Under the pieces are notes generated by a model. That model had not been told where the DNA came from, did no database searches, and saw nothing but the letters and a program-made list of their open reading frames with translations. From Saccoglossus kowalevskii (Eukaryota; Hemichordata; Enteropneusta; Harrimaniidae), in the NCBI RefSeq assembly GCF_000003605.2, contig NW_003124893.1:1193211-1257210 (forward strand): a stretch of DNA of 64,000 nt. Reading direction: 5' to 3'. How positions within the stretch are numbered: the first letter of the stretch is position 1; each line of letters opens with the position of its first letter. Below, one piece after another: positions 47,001-58,714 of this stretch. The translations under genes were made by a program, and so were the position numbers.

Positions 47001-50000
47001 GTTTATCGAGATAACTACAAAACACTAGTAATAATATTGTGTTCAAAATTGATGAGGTAAATAATTGTTTCTGTTTTGTAGAATTGTCATCCACGCAATG
47101 TAACCAAAACAGCTTACCTGAATCACCAACAATTAACAACGGTTTATCAGCGAAATTTTCGTCATCTTTCATAACATGTCTATCCACTTCTTTCAAGTAT
47201 GTCTCACCACCGATGTATTCCTGATTGGCACCGACACCGAGATGGCTCGCATAATACGCATTCTGCAACGACAGTTTCTCTTCACGCTCTGTAAGTTTCT
47301 TCAAAGGTTTGAGAATTGTTTGTAAATGATTCTTAATTGCCTCAAACATCAATTCTGCGCCTGCTTCAGGGTTGGGATATTCCTCTACAAACTGTAAACA
47401 CTGTCAACAAAATAAACAATTAAAATTAGAACAATTAACATGCGTATATACGCAAATGTTAAAATTAGAAGAATATGGCTGTCAGTTGGCCATTATAGTA
47501 CAGTACAGAGCAGTCATTTTAAAAAACGGATCTAATTTTCTTAATGAATACACTGAATGAAATTTGAAATTTAATCATGATATTATGTTTTTTAATGTTT
47601 TTGTTTTTATGATAAAATGAGATTACTATGATGGCTAGTGTCGATAGTCATAAACAAGTCACATGTGTGTGTGAATTTTTTTTTTTCTATTAATACTGTA
47701 AAGGGTTAATTATTCACTGGGTTTTAATTTAGCTTATTTCGCTGAGTGGAAAATGCGCTAAATTAAGACCCAGTGAATATGTAAAATTGAGCATGGAACA
47801 CATTATCTAAATAACAAAACCGTGAATTTAAAACCCACTGAATATGCCTGAAATGGTAAATCAGTGAAATTTAAACCCAGTGAAAATTAGTCATTTTACA
47901 GTAATTAGTAGCTCATACGCTCACATAAATGACAGAGGTCGATTATAAGTTGTACTATAATGTCCCTGTGATTCTTTTTTTTCTTCTGGAAGGAGTGAAA
48001 TTTTTACTACTACATCAGACTCATGATTAGGCTGAACATCAAAAGGGTCGACCCCTACCCTGGGTGAGTGTGCCACAGACTCAATGGGAAGGCCAATTTC
48101 ACTGGCCGAGATTCATTCACTAATGAATGCGACTTTGGGGAACCTTGGTTAAGGTCCGCAGGTGCTTGTGTTCAACCGAGCCTGGTTAACGCCAGGATAG
48201 CGCATTACAAATTGCCATTTGACAGAGAGATGGCCACACAGCCGTCATGTAGTCCCAAACATAAATATGACTTCTGTGGCAAAATGCACTAGGTGTCGTC
48301 ACTAGCACTTGCACATACAAAAAAAAGTCAGGAGAGACAACCGGAACTGTCGCCTGGCACAAAAAATATATAAAAAAAAAAAAAATTTAAAAATTATTGC
48401 TCTGGCAAAATTTAAGTGGTTAATATTACTTCACCTTATCTTCAGTGTCTTTGACTTTCTTTTTTAATTCTGTCAGACACTGAGCAGCATCTTCACCGTC
48501 TGTTATAGATTGATATTTTCTTGATTCTTCTTCGTTGTTCTCTGATTCATATTTTGCCAACATTTCATCATCATATGCCTGACCAGATAAAAATTGATTA
48601 ACATTACATCGTTTTTCAACATTTTTAATTATTTAATGTTGATCTTCTTGCCATTGTTCAGTTTCATTTACTTATTTATCATTGCCTCAACTATTGTTTT
48701 GCAGTTTTCGTGATTCCCCATTTCAACCGTCTCATTCCATCCTCCTACCCATTTTTCAGGAGCTAAACAGTTGGGCTTTCTGTTTCAATTTGTGTTTATT
48801 TGTTTGTTATTTATTTAATGCATTGGTTTGATTTTGTTTTTAATTCTTTTCTTGTATTTTTTTTTTCAGAACAAACTTTACTGGAATTTTTGTCAGCAAA
48901 CACACATTTAAAACACAACTGTATAAATTATAACATTATGTCTAACACATAAAAAAAAAAACTTCACATCTTTCACGTTACCTTGTCTCTGAAGTAAAAA
49001 CATGCAGCCCTGTCCCCCGGATTGTTGAGATGTCCATGTAAGAATTCTAACTCAGTAACTGATTTATCACGGTATTCATTCAACCAGGGATATTTGGTGA
49101 TGGCAACATCAAAACTCTTCTGAAGTAGTTCATTGTCACCATGCCAACCGTATCTCTGTTGAAAAGAACATTAGAAATATAAGTCAAATCAAATCGCATC
49201 ATTAAACTTAAGTAAACTGGGAAATCCAATTATTAACGGTCATTTTCACATTTTGTACATTACCTGTCCAAAGAATCCGATAATCATGTCAGATCTGTCG
49301 AGTTCTTTCAAACATACTTCAATAGTACTTGCATTAGATGACATTTCAGAAGTGATTCCCCATCTCAAATCTACAGGTACAAACTCAAATCCTGCTCTAC
49401 TGCACATGCTAGACAATCGGGGCCAATATTTCTTGGTTAATTCCTCTCTTTCGATCTCCATACCACCAAATGGTGAACTGAAGAAAACACGCACAATGTG
49501 TTTTTCACTCTGAAAGAAATTAAAATTCAATTTAATTACCTTTTATTTTCAGCTACTGTATGTATATAAAACATGTCAATTTGAGGGGATATGTGGACAA
49601 GATTTGATAAGATCAAGGGGGGCATTGACAAATTTCACACTCGGATACCATGTGCCATGTCACGTAATTACATTATACCGGTACATATATTCACGTATCC
49701 AAGAATGGTTTGGCGTGTTTTTACGACATTATTTGCATATTTTCACTTGTTTTGCATTGTTTGATAGAGTTTTCAATATTTGTCCTTTTTATACTGACAT
49801 ATCAGCTGTGAATTAAGCAGATGCAGCGGCATAACGGCCGGCCGTGCATGAATCAGATTAGTATACATAAATGAATGAAATAATATATTTCCCAGAAAAA
49901 CGCAGTCGACTCGAATATACATACTACAAATGTACAACTTTATTCGTCAGGATAACTTATCACATTAAGATTTAAAAAAAAGCATATCTCAGCAGTGCAA

Positions 50001-53000
50001 TACTGTTGCGGTTTACATCCGATTTATGTCTGTTCCGGTCTTAGCTCATTAGAAGTTCACTAACCGGTGAAAAACCAATATGTTTAACTAACAATGACCA
50101 ATTTGAATCAGAATCCCTATACATTTAATCCATTCAACATGGCAACTACATCTGTACTTGTTTATACAGCTTTTAACTGAGATGCAGAAAGCAGATTAAG
50201 GTCACCATTTTGTATATTTCACACCTTTCACGGTCAAAACCTTTTGGCTATTTGCTTTGTTCTTGTACTGTATGAACGCCGTTATAAAGGGAAAGCACAG
50301 AATAGATTCACTTAATGCGTGAAAATTGTTTAAGAACAAAGACACCAGTCAAATTCAATCAGTACTTGCAAACATACTAAAAAGTTGCAGACATTTTATA
50401 CTGTATAAAAATTCAAGAATTGTTACATTAATGTCGAAAGAAGAATTGTAAGCTGTCTGTAATAATTAATATCACCAAAAGAGAGAAAGCTGCTGCTGCA
50501 ATCAAGGTGGCAAAAGTAGTATTAAATACTAAATTCAATCATGTGTGAATTCTTGAGATACGAAATAATGCATAGTGCATTCCAATGCATTGTTTTCAAA
50601 AACAGTCAAAAAGTTATCACCAAATTTATGAATGTTAACCTTTTAAACTTTTTGAATGCTATCATTTCACTTGTTAGTTTATGCATTTCTCTATAATTTA
50701 TTCATTAATTTTGGTCCAGATAGACACAATTTTTCATTGCCTGCAGAAATTGGTCAAAATAAAAAAAATATGGAAAAAAATTATGATGACTTATTTTGTG
50801 AATAATGACAAAAGTGGAGTTTGGTGTCCAACAGGTTGTTTCATGTAGATTGGGGTCTAATTGTAAGAGAAAAAACAACTGATAAAAATTAGGACATTCA
50901 ACAATTCCTCTTAATGATATGTGGTTTCACATTTGAAAACAGAGGATGAGCTGAAGGATTTTGAGTGATGAGAAGAAAATATGGGAAAAATGAGAATAAA
51001 AACATTGTCAGAAGGTAGAACTTTGTTGCATCTTTCATGGTGATTACTAAATTAAAACTATTGTTTGACAACAAAATATTTGCCTTAACTCAGAAAACAA
51101 TTATCAATGTTTGTAGTCATCTTGTTTAACAGTTAAAAATGTCTGAATCATCTGACACCTTTTTTCAAAATTTGTTGATACAATTATGAAGAAAAATTAA
51201 ATAATAATAAAAAAATCAGTTTTCAAAAAAACATCACAATTACAAAATGACAATTAATTGTGGAAAACTAATTGTTCAGAAATTGTTAACACTAAATTTC
51301 TTTCTTACATATTAAGAATATGTACTAATGAGATTACTCCCATCAACACTGCAATTGCATACCCCCCCCCCCCCCGATCAGTATTTGTACAGGTATGTAT
51401 TGGATATAGCAAATATTGACAGTATTGAAACAATCAGTGTGTAGTCTCCAAAAATCACAATTTCAACAGAATTGTAGTCTCATTATGTAATATTTCAGCA
51501 TTCCTTGCCAAAATGTATTTAAACATGGCCACTGATCTGCCATCTTAAATTTAACAATCTGTGGAGAACATAACAAAAATGGCCACTTGTCATCCATTTT
51601 AAATTTAATAATTTCTGTGGAGAACATAACAAATATGCTCACTGGTCAGCCATCTTTAATTTAATATTTTACGTATGTAACATAACAAAAATGGCCACTG
51701 GTCATCCATTTTAAATTTAATAATTTCTGTGGAGAACATAACAAAAATGGTCACTGGTCAGCTATCTTAAATTTAATATTTTCTGTGGAGAACATAACAA
51801 AAATGGCCACTGGTTATCCATTTTAAATTTAATAATTTCTGTGGAGAACATAACAAAAATGCCAATGGTCAGCCATCTTTAATTTAATATTTTCTGTAGA
51901 GAACATAATATGAGGTTATTTCGAGGATACCTCAAAGTATGGACGAAGACAGTACAGCGGAAGTATCGGCCGGCGCGCAGCGGAGGTCGATGTGACGACA
52001 TACTGTCTGAGTAATAACCTTATTATTATACATCTTTTCCTTCCAAGGATACATCATGGGAATGTTGAAATCCAAAATATTTAGAACAAAATCAGCGAAC
52101 TTCTTTGTGTGGAGTCCGTTCAAAACTCGTTGGCAGCCATGTTTGTTTTTATTATTACAGGACGCTTATGCGTGTAATCATTCCATATTTGGAATTTGCA
52201 TTTTCTTATATGGTAGGATGAAAATACCCCATAAAATACCGCAAAATTACGACACGATGTAAATTATGGCATTACGGTGACAGATGTGTAATAATAGATA
52301 TTAATAATTAAGTATTAATACAAATATATATTGTCACATTATTCTGTTACGAATCACATTTTTGAAATCTACTATGATAGTTTTGATCAAAAGATAATTC
52401 AATGTTATTAAGAGGATTTTCAATTAATTAAATTTAATAATGCATAACTTAATTAATCTACTACGAACTGCTTATTATGATGTATGCAGAGAAAAATACA
52501 AAATAATTTGAAAATGACTGACACATCAAGGAATTAATAAATCCAGATTGAACTTGTGTTGAATGCACCTGTTGAAAATAAAATTGTTTCTCAAAATTAA
52601 AATACAGCCATAAGACATGCTGAGCACCTTGAACAAATATTATTATTTTGGGTATTTTATGAAGTATTCCTGTACACTAAACTTTGGATATTTCTTCTTG
52701 GATGAATTAGAGAATCATCGAACTACTATAAAATACTTTAATTTAGCTGTAATTAATTTTTACTGAAAAGAAATTTCAGCTGTTTTGTACAAAGTGTATA
52801 TTCACTGATTTTTGATGAGTTAAATATAAACTTTAGAAAAAAGGATATTTTCACTGGATTTTATTTTATTGTCACCGATTCATGAAAATAATAAAAAAAA
52901 ATTCCAAGTGAAAACAAAGTACTTTTACAATACCATACTTAGAAAACTCTGAAGATCACGACACACTCTAGTAATTTTTTATTTGCAGATGCACGTGTAC

Positions 53001-54209
53001 ACACATACAAAAAAAAGAACAGTTCTCCAGCTTCGTTAAGCAGGATATTAAATGGATAAATCGTAACCAATTATCTTTCTCCCATTAAAATATGTAAACA
53101 CTCATTTCAAGAAGTCACCAGCTATCGTTAATAACTCGTCAATGTTCATCTCACGCACGCTGACTATTAATCACAACACTTTTTCAGCATGTCACAAATT
53201 GATTGTATTGTTACCAGGGTAACAACAATGTTTACCCAATTCGTAAATGGAAACACATTAGTTTTATAATCAGAATACTGTAGTCTTTTAACATTACTGT
53301 TATTACCTGCCATTCTTTTATGTATGAAAACATAGAAGTAGTTGCCATGGCAATAAAACAAATAATAATTTCTGTTCCAACGTATAACACTATGCACAAA
53401 TTATAAATCAAAATAAAATACAACAGTAGCAATAAAAAAAAAATAATAACAAGGGTAGTTATGGCAACTGAGCCAAACATCCCAGGGCATAGATTTTTCA
53501 CTGCCCCTCCTACTCTTTATATGCAACCCAACCCACTCCCTGCGGATCGTAAGGTGACAATGCCACTGTTTTCTGAAGGTGTTGGCAGCAGCCTTTCACA
53601 ATGTTTGTGTATGATGTGATTGTACCGGTAAATGAGGACTTCACCCCGAGACAAAAACAAGTGTACAACAGTAGAAATACAAAGCCACACACCGTAAATA
53701 TTGTTCCACCCCTGCAGCCTTATTAAGGTAAATGAAGTGCAAAGTTTATCACGGCCATTATTGGGTTATTTTGACACGTTCAACTTTGAGTGCATGTGTT
53801 TCGTGGGTCAAAACTGAAATCGGTTTACCTCTTAGATGGGGATTCGATGATTTGGATATGATCGAAGTAATTAACTCATTTGTACGGTAATTATATAACC
53901 AGAGAGGAAAAACGTACAGATTAATTAAAACGCATAATTACTGCAAATGAATGGCGTTTAACGGACCAATAACGCATAATTTTACTGCTATGTTCTTGTT
54001 ATTAATACTACACAGGACCATCGGAAAACTAAAATTAACATTTTCGATGCGGCAGAAAACAAGCTACAACGGCACCTTTAATAATATTACAACGTTAACT
54101 TGTACGTGTTTAGTTTGTTGTTTAGTATCTATCGAGGTTGTCAGATGCCAACACGTGTATAAGCATGCCAAATATTAATATAAAAATAAATAAGAGTTAC
54201 CTTGGCCAT
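31498..54209 (-). CDS. Gene B: complete DUF4062-NACHT/STAND-TPR protein (nephrocystin-3-like), 26 exons, 1420 residues
   Basis: Exons 5' to 3': 54209-54201, 49509-49264, 49155-48982, 48578-48435, 47391-47118, 46622-46515, 45850-45612, 45211-45053, 44839-44735, 44564-44497, 44301-44217, 43893-43754, 42957-42858, 41318-41182, 40635-40473, 39362-39267, 39164-39010, 38699-38621, 38514-38359, 37238-37120, 36476-36332, 35912-35801, 35554-35314, 33852-33645, 32415-32191, 32073-31498. All borders are AG/GT; the sum is 4263 nt in frame. Residues 4-110 are DUF4062 (VRVFFSSPFGGMEIEREEL; DLRWGIT), a TIR-like fold. Walker A is GDSGVGKTT (280-288); the Walker B-like strand is VIIIDG with D385. Residues 450-750 are helical; TPRs follow at about 750-1005 and 1155-1230, then an acidic tail. 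The family suggests an NTP-switched, oligomerising scaffold or sensor; innate-immune or ciliary roles are both possible. An alternative exon 5 acceptor adds CLQ. Confidence 0.93.
34340..34970 (-). mobile_element. Relative of the 17628-18470 element, inverted, in a gene B intron
   Basis: It contains GGCCACCAGTCGGCCATTTT and, near 34920-34960, the complement of GAGGACTTATGTTATG and TGTGCGTC, as at the left end of the other copy. Internal duplication is clear: TTTAAAATTTGAACATAATC recurs at about 34360 and 34628, and GATGTGCATCAAGGTCC at about 34680 matches GACGTGCATCAAGGTCC at 34476. No coding capacity is seen. Confidence 0.6.
37325..37632. mobile_element. Fold-back element, copy 1
   Basis: 37512-37632 is a long imperfect palindrome: AAGGTTATTAAGAGAATACC at the left and GGTATCCTCATAATAACCTC at the right, with AAAGTATGCAC..GACAGTA also inverted. 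The adjoining 37325-37511 (CGGACTCCACACAAAGAAG; CATATATCCTTGGGAGG) is shared, inverted, with 51912-52230. It lies in a gene B intron next to a TPR exon. The class is uncertain. Confidence 0.65.
39725..40255. repeat. 11/23-bp minisatellite (CTCTCACATGC, CTCTGACAGGTTTCCCC)
   Basis: Units of 11 bases (CTCTCACATGC, CTCCCACATGC, CTCTCACATGT) alternate with a 23-base unit holding CTCTGACAGGTTTCCCC. It is located in the gene B intron between exons 40635-40473 and 39362-39267. Frames that look open on both strands are repeat artefacts. Confidence 0.92.
41560..41892 (-). pseudogene. Decayed RecQ-type DNA helicase fragment
   Basis: Minus-strand translation gives QLTDIQTKAIQTILSAVFDV, then FVFSRTGNSQSLCYYALLAL and RVLSPLLSIIEE. 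These recall RecQ motifs 0, I and Ia (DVFVxxPTGxGKSLCYxLL; VVSPLxxLxxDQ), but the P-loop is degenerate (no GKS). A second frame at 41698-41471 continues with helicase-like VGVIAHDVTATYIG, so the frame appears broken. It sits in a gene B intron in the same orientation as B. The remaining motifs are absent. It could be a retro- or segmental copy of a host gene or cargo of a mobile element; the assignment rests on a short match. Confidence 0.5.
42530..42780. repeat. Dispersed repeat, partner of 17101-17300
   Basis: It shares CACCAGACTTTCT, TATATTCTTCAATATTT and GATGAAAAGAG with the gene A intron copy, in the same direct orientation relative to the window. It is therefore antisense in gene B and sense in gene A. 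Confidence 0.6.
43187..43381. repeat. TA-flanked MITE, best-preserved copy
   Basis: CTGTAAAATACATTATTTTG at the left mirrors AAAATAAAGTATTTTACAG at the right. TA flanks both ends (43185-43186 and 43382-43383). Inner arms GGAATTAATTTTCACT and AGTGAAAATTAATTCC are also inverted. It is 195 bp long and lies in the gene B intron after exon 43893-43754. Confidence 0.8.
43522..43591. repeat. (ATTC)n tetranucleotide microsatellite
   Basis: About 17 units of CATT/ATTC in a gene B intron, directly following TGGTGAAATAAATTT. Confidence 0.97.
47696..47901. repeat. Variant of the TA-flanked MITE family
   Basis: The left end CTGTAAAGGGTTAATTATTC and the right end ATTAGTCATTTTACAG are flanked by TA on both sides (47694-47695, 47902-47903). 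Inner arms CACTGGGTTTTAATTT and AAATTTAAACCCAGTG are inverted. The size is 206 bp. The internal sequence differs from the 43187 type but the extreme ends match. A rearranged relative is at 23930-24109. Confidence 0.7.
47990..48390 (+). mobile_element. SINE-like sequence with A-rich 3' end
   Basis: About 370 bp of higher GC than its surroundings, ending CGCCTGGCACAAAAAATATA and a poly(A) tract. GGGTCGACCCC near the left end resembles a Pol III B box (GGTTCRANNCC), but no clear A box is seen. An open 74-codon frame inside has no domain. It lies antisense in a gene B intron. The SINE assignment is inference. Confidence 0.4.
51530..51905. repeat. Tandem repeat of about 60 bp, roughly six units
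   Basis: The unit contains AAAATGGCCACTGGTCATCC, then a TAAATTTAATA block and TTCTGTGGAGAACATAACA. Units alternate CATCCATTTT and CAGCCATCTT, so the higher-order unit is about 120 bp. The GGCCACTGGTC core resembles the GGCCACCAGTCGGCC motif of the 34340-34970 element. Confidence 0.85.
51912..52230. mobile_element. Fold-back element, copy 2 (inverted relative to 37325-37632)
   Basis: GAGGTTATTTCGAGGATACC at the left and TGTCTGAGTAATAACCTT near 52021 form the palindrome arms. The following segment (CCAAGGATACATCATGG; AACTTCTTTGTGTGGAGTCC) is the reverse complement of 37325-37511. The loop of copy 2 is more GC-rich (GGCCGGCGCGCAGCGG). Confidence 0.65.
52726..52930. repeat. TA-flanked MITE, decayed copy
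   Basis: CTATAAAATACTTTAATTTA at the left and AAAGTACTTTTACAA at the right are flanked by TA (52724-52725, 52931-52932). Inner CACTGATTTTTGATGAGTT matches the inner part of the 43187 and 14191 copies. Confidence 0.65.
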
Positions 54210-54540
54210 GGCTAAATCAATTGCACGGTCGGAGACTGTATGTTCACGCTGGTTAAAGTCCGAATTCGTTTTAATCCGGGGAAATTAAGGTCGATATGTC
54301 TGTCGCCGTTCCCGCAACCTACGCTGATCAACCGAACCCGTAGCCACAACTGAGTTGTTGACTGGGCGTCGAGGATACCGACTTCATTGCTTTCAACGTT
54401 TACGCTGAGGTCAACGGAGACAAAACGTGACAATGCCTTGAATAGGAGCACCGACATGTGTATTGTAATAGTATTATTGTGCAGTGTGCGAGTTTAATAC
54501 CAATGGGGGCGCTGTTTGTTTACAAGTTATTTTGCCGCCA
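54201..54540 (-). promoter_or_regulatory. Gene B start exon, Kozak context and probable promoter/5' UTR
   Basis: The first coding exon is only nine bases, ATGGCCAAG, followed by the donor GTAACT. The context GCCATGG is a strong Kozak match (G at -3 and +4). Joined to exon 2 it gives MAKSEKHIVRVFF. Upstream (54212-54457) an 81-codon open frame ends in TAG two bases before this ATG. It could act as an upstream ORF or be chance. The region is richer in CpG than the flanking introns, as expected of a promoter. Confidence 0.6.
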
Positions 54541-54550
54541 ATTACATATC

Positions 54551-54650
54551 AATAATATAATATAATATAATATAATATAATATAATATAATATAATATAA
54601 TATAATATAATATAATATAATATAATATAATATAATATAATATAATATAA
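54551..54650. repeat. (AATAT)n pentanucleotide microsatellite
   Basis: About 20 uninterrupted units just upstream of gene B's probable promoter. Confidence 0.97.
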
Positions 54651-54776
54651 TACTATACTATTGTATTGACACAGCACTGACACAGAAAGGTACAGCAGTA
54701 TGGTCTTTAAAAAAAACTAGGACATACAAAATACAATACGACTAGGTACTATAAAGCTGCAAAAATAAGAAATTAA

Positions 54777-54826
54777 NNNNNNNNNNNNNNNNNNNNNNNN
54801 NNNNNNNNNNNNNNNNNNNNNNNNNN
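54777..54826. other. Assembly gap (50 N)
   Basis: A run of 50 N in the spacer between genes C and B. Confidence 0.99.
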
Positions 54827-55658
54827 CACGTGTCCCAAGCGATGATAACAACACACGCTAAAAACGCAAAGGCTCGTGGGTAGACGCTTAATTGTAAACA
54901 ATGACACGCTATGGCCACCTGACGCATGCGCAGGCGACTACTCCCCCGCTTTAAGTATTTCAGGAGAAAATGGCATAATGAGAATTTTGACATAACAAGG
55001 AGGGTTATATAGATTAATTTTATTTTTTTCTTAATTTTATATAGCCTGGGTTTATTGTGCTCGGTCTAGAAGTTGCTGTCTTATACATCAACATTTCTCT
55101 ATGTACTTTGCTAACACGGTATTAGGAAATGTTATATCTGAACTCATGATTGCGGAAAATGTGTTTCCGTCAAAACACTGACATTATTAATTATTTTTGC
55201 TGCGTTTTCAAAAAGTAAATTTCTTTGCTGTTCGTATTTTTTTACATGACATTACGAAGTGTCGAATATTAACTCAAATATCATATCAAAAAATATTTCC
55301 ATATATCCCATAATAATATTAAAAACATACACTTTGGCACGTGTGTCTACCACATAGCGCAACATGTCTCGATGTATGACCTCAATTGTCGCCCAATCGG
55401 AGTTACACCGGAACCACCATGATTGTAAATAATATTGTAAAAAAGACGTGCAAATACCCCTTGCTGGCAGAAAACTTTATTATGAGCTACTATTCCATCT
55501 AACAAAAATAAGCGGAAGTTCTTCTTTTCTTTGTCATTCTTTGCTATACAGGTTATCGTGGCCAATTTGATGACGAAAATAAGCATACATGTCGGCAAAT
55601 TTAAAAAAATAGTTTCCCATCCCTAAACTAAAATATTAATATTGCACCTCTTCAAAAT

Positions 55659-55757
55659 GCACTGCACTGCACTGCACTGCACTACACTGCACTACACTAC
55701 ACTACACTACACTACACTACACTACACTACACTACACTACACTACACTACACTACAC
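55659..55757. repeat. (CACTG)n then (CACTA)n compound pentanucleotide microsatellite
   Basis: About five GCACT units change into about 15 ACACT units. The switch by a single base shows spread of a point variant. Confidence 0.95.
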
Positions 55758-58714
55758 GTTCTGTACTATGCTACATTATGCCACTATCTTTAGAACATGT
55801 GTAACATTTGTATAATTTATTCGGGGAGTGTGTGTGTACGAATAGTACAATAACCTGTACTGGTCACATTGACATATTTCTATAGAACAGACAACATCCA
55901 ATTATATCTCCAGAACAAGAAATCTAAAAGGTGCATCTTAACTAATCCAGATTAATTCCTTTCCACATCGTGACAACAGGTTTCCTGGCAACCGATTCTC
56001 TGTCCGAGTTGTCGAGAGGTACTTCAAACGCCTATCAACTGTAAATTCACTCGTAACCATGTAACTTTGGAACGTACGATTTTTATTTTGTTGCAATCGC
56101 ATAAGATACATGAAACGACACGTGATTCAGCCAAACGTATTGTGCCAGCACACAAGAAGTGATCGTGGTGATGCCATGGCGACATTATCAGTTCACACTA
56201 TCATAATTAGCTACCAAACAATGAAATCGTTGTCCCAAGTAACTAACAAACAAACGTTTAATTCGGGCATTCGAATTTCACCAGTACATGAATTGTATTT
56301 ATTTTAATTTTTCAACTTATTCTTCAAAGCAGCTCACCCGATAGGTTTGATATTATGTATATACCTTGATTAGAACTATTCGTTTCGATTACAGGGGCTA
56401 GTCAACTCACCAATACTAAAAAGTCCTAGATCTAAACTAAAGGGCTTCGTCGTAAGTTGACAAGGTCCTGTGATTTCGATAAAGCTGGTGTAGTATTGTC
56501 CTATAAATATAACGATTTACTGTAAGTATGCCATATAGTAGAAAATGGGATGTCACACAGAACATATAGCCTCCAAGTAGTGAAGCAATGCAGCATGCCA
56601 CTCTATAGGATTTTGTTTCATCAGATACCCGAGTATGTAATTGTCGAGTTATGCTGGAAATAGAGCCAATGTAAAAAGGCATTTTAAGTTTTTTTTTTGA
56701 CTAAATTTTGTAAAAAAATCAAAAACAAAACAAAAACATAACAATAAACTACATGATATTAAAGAAATCGGACGAATACTTATAATCAATGCCAGTGCGA
56801 GAATCTTATGACGTAGCATTATTTTTAGGTGCTTGAGTGCGGGCTTGTAGAATTACACCGACGCTCGGATAACAACAACAACATTACGGTTTGGATGAAT
56901 CGCAGGCTAATGTCGGTAAAAATTGTTTCGTTGGCAATGAATATTATCTTTTGTTTAACAAATGAATATATTTGTTAGATTGATATACTATTCCAAAGGT
57001 ATTGCACGTTATATCATTGGTCACTAGATACATCAATGTAAATTAATCTTGTTATGGACTAAAATATTTGTTCTCTTCAAATCAATCAAACAGTTTGAGT
57101 TCCTACAAATGGGAGATAAGTTAATACTCTGGGTAATGTTAAATACATTTCTTACCAATCCCCCTTGCTTTATCTGCTCCCACCCTAAACATTCTTCGGG
57201 GATATCTGTGAATAATAAGTAGCTCATCTAGTTATTAATTTCCAGCAAAATTTGAATGAATTTGCCCATATTTCGAACACATACAGGTACCATTTCGAAC
57301 AATCAATGCATAATAAGTAGCGAATTTGCATATTGATTTTCTAGGTTTTAGCCAAATTGCCTGATGAATTTTAACCAAATTACACATACTGAATTTCAGT
57401 TAAACTTGAGAACTGATTTATGGACTACAACCAAATTTAATACACCCACCAAGGGTCAGCAAAAAACAAGATTCTTTTTAAAGCCACGATCATTTGTTCT
57501 AATCGTCACATTTGCATATGTTAATTAACATTTTGGAGTAGTTTGAAAGGATTTGGCACACAAGTATTTTTGGGAAATGCCTAGAGCGAATTAAGAAGCT
57601 AATTTGCATATTAATTTCATAACTATCAATGCAATTCCGATTTTGTTATGTATGTCTTGAGAATTATGAATCGATTAGAATGAAGCAGACCGTTTCACCC
57701 CTCTATGATGATTATAGTATCACCCTCTACAACATATTCGTGCACACATAATTTGCATATTATATAAGCAACGAATCGCAAAATGAGAACCGCTGGACTG
57801 ATTTAAGATATTTTGTGCATATTAGTACAAAATACGCACACAAACGGGCACAAAATACATTCCATATATTTTTTCATGATTGTTGTTTATTAGTATAAAT
57901 TCATAGTATGTACAAACAACATGTTACTTTAATTCGATTGTATTTGCATCACCATTTAACTCATATATACACGTTAGTCAGATGTACATGCTCATGCCCT
58001 TGGATAGAAAAAATATATTTTTTTTATACAATTATTAATAAAAATAAGTATTACCTATAAAATATACATCTCGTATGCAACTTATTAAATTGTTTGTCTA
58101 CAAGAGAGTAAACAAAGTTTGCGTTCAATATTTTAACAAGAGTTCACAACCAAAATGCAAATTGTTGACTTCCGGTCATTGTTGATTTAGCTTATTACCA
58201 TTTACTCGTTCGACAAAATAAATGTTGTTTGTCAAACGTCGAATTTTTAAAGTATCTTTAAAATTTGAATATTCTTGAAATTTAAATCATTAAACAATCC
58301 CAATGTAGTTAAAATAGTGAAATGATGACTGTGTTCTCATCGAAATACAATTCACACACCAGTCTTCTAACTAACGCCCCCAGCGACGTAGCGCTTTTAT
58401 GGTGGGCGCCGTAGGGACATCGATATTGATGTGATTTATGGAAGTCAATAAAAATACGAACTACTACACAACCAAACACAGCTGGCTATTTAAAAATTAT
58501 TGTATACGCCATCCATGTCATTTTGACGTCACAGTATTTCGTCGTCGCCAGAATAATAGTGGATCAGATGCGTGGACCTATGATAACACAAAATGTTCAT
58601 TTGAAACGTTCGGCATTGTCTAGTCGTATTTCGATTCCATAAACACTACAATCTCGACGCCATATATGCACCACGTTTCATATACCACGTCGAAAGCCAT
58701 CCACTCGTGCTTTA
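55758..58714. other. Spacer between the 3' end of gene C and the 5' side of gene B
   Basis: No gene is recognised. 57240-57780 has repeated AATTTGCATATTAATTT-like phrases and low complexity and may be an old dispersed repeat. 58378-58420 is locally GC-rich (CGCCCCCAGCGACGTAGCGC). The open frames at 55347-55598, 56437-56682 and 58438-58623 lack domains. Confidence 0.5.

Larger units (their letters stand above)
49510..54200 (-). other. Intron 1 of gene B, 4.7 kb
   Basis: The donor GTAACT follows ATGGCCAAG at 54201, and the acceptor CAG is at 49512-49510 after a T-rich tract. It contains a C15-type run near 51362, a tandem repeat (51530-51905), a fold-back copy (51912-52230) and a MITE (52726-52930). 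The rest, including 49600-51300 and 52940-54190, shows no gene I can recognise. Confidence 0.8.

Noticed and set aside
54212-54457. 81-residue frame as an N-terminal extension of gene B
   Set aside because: It ends in TAG before the ATG at 54209 and is in another frame, so it cannot be part of the protein; kept only as a possible upstream ORF.
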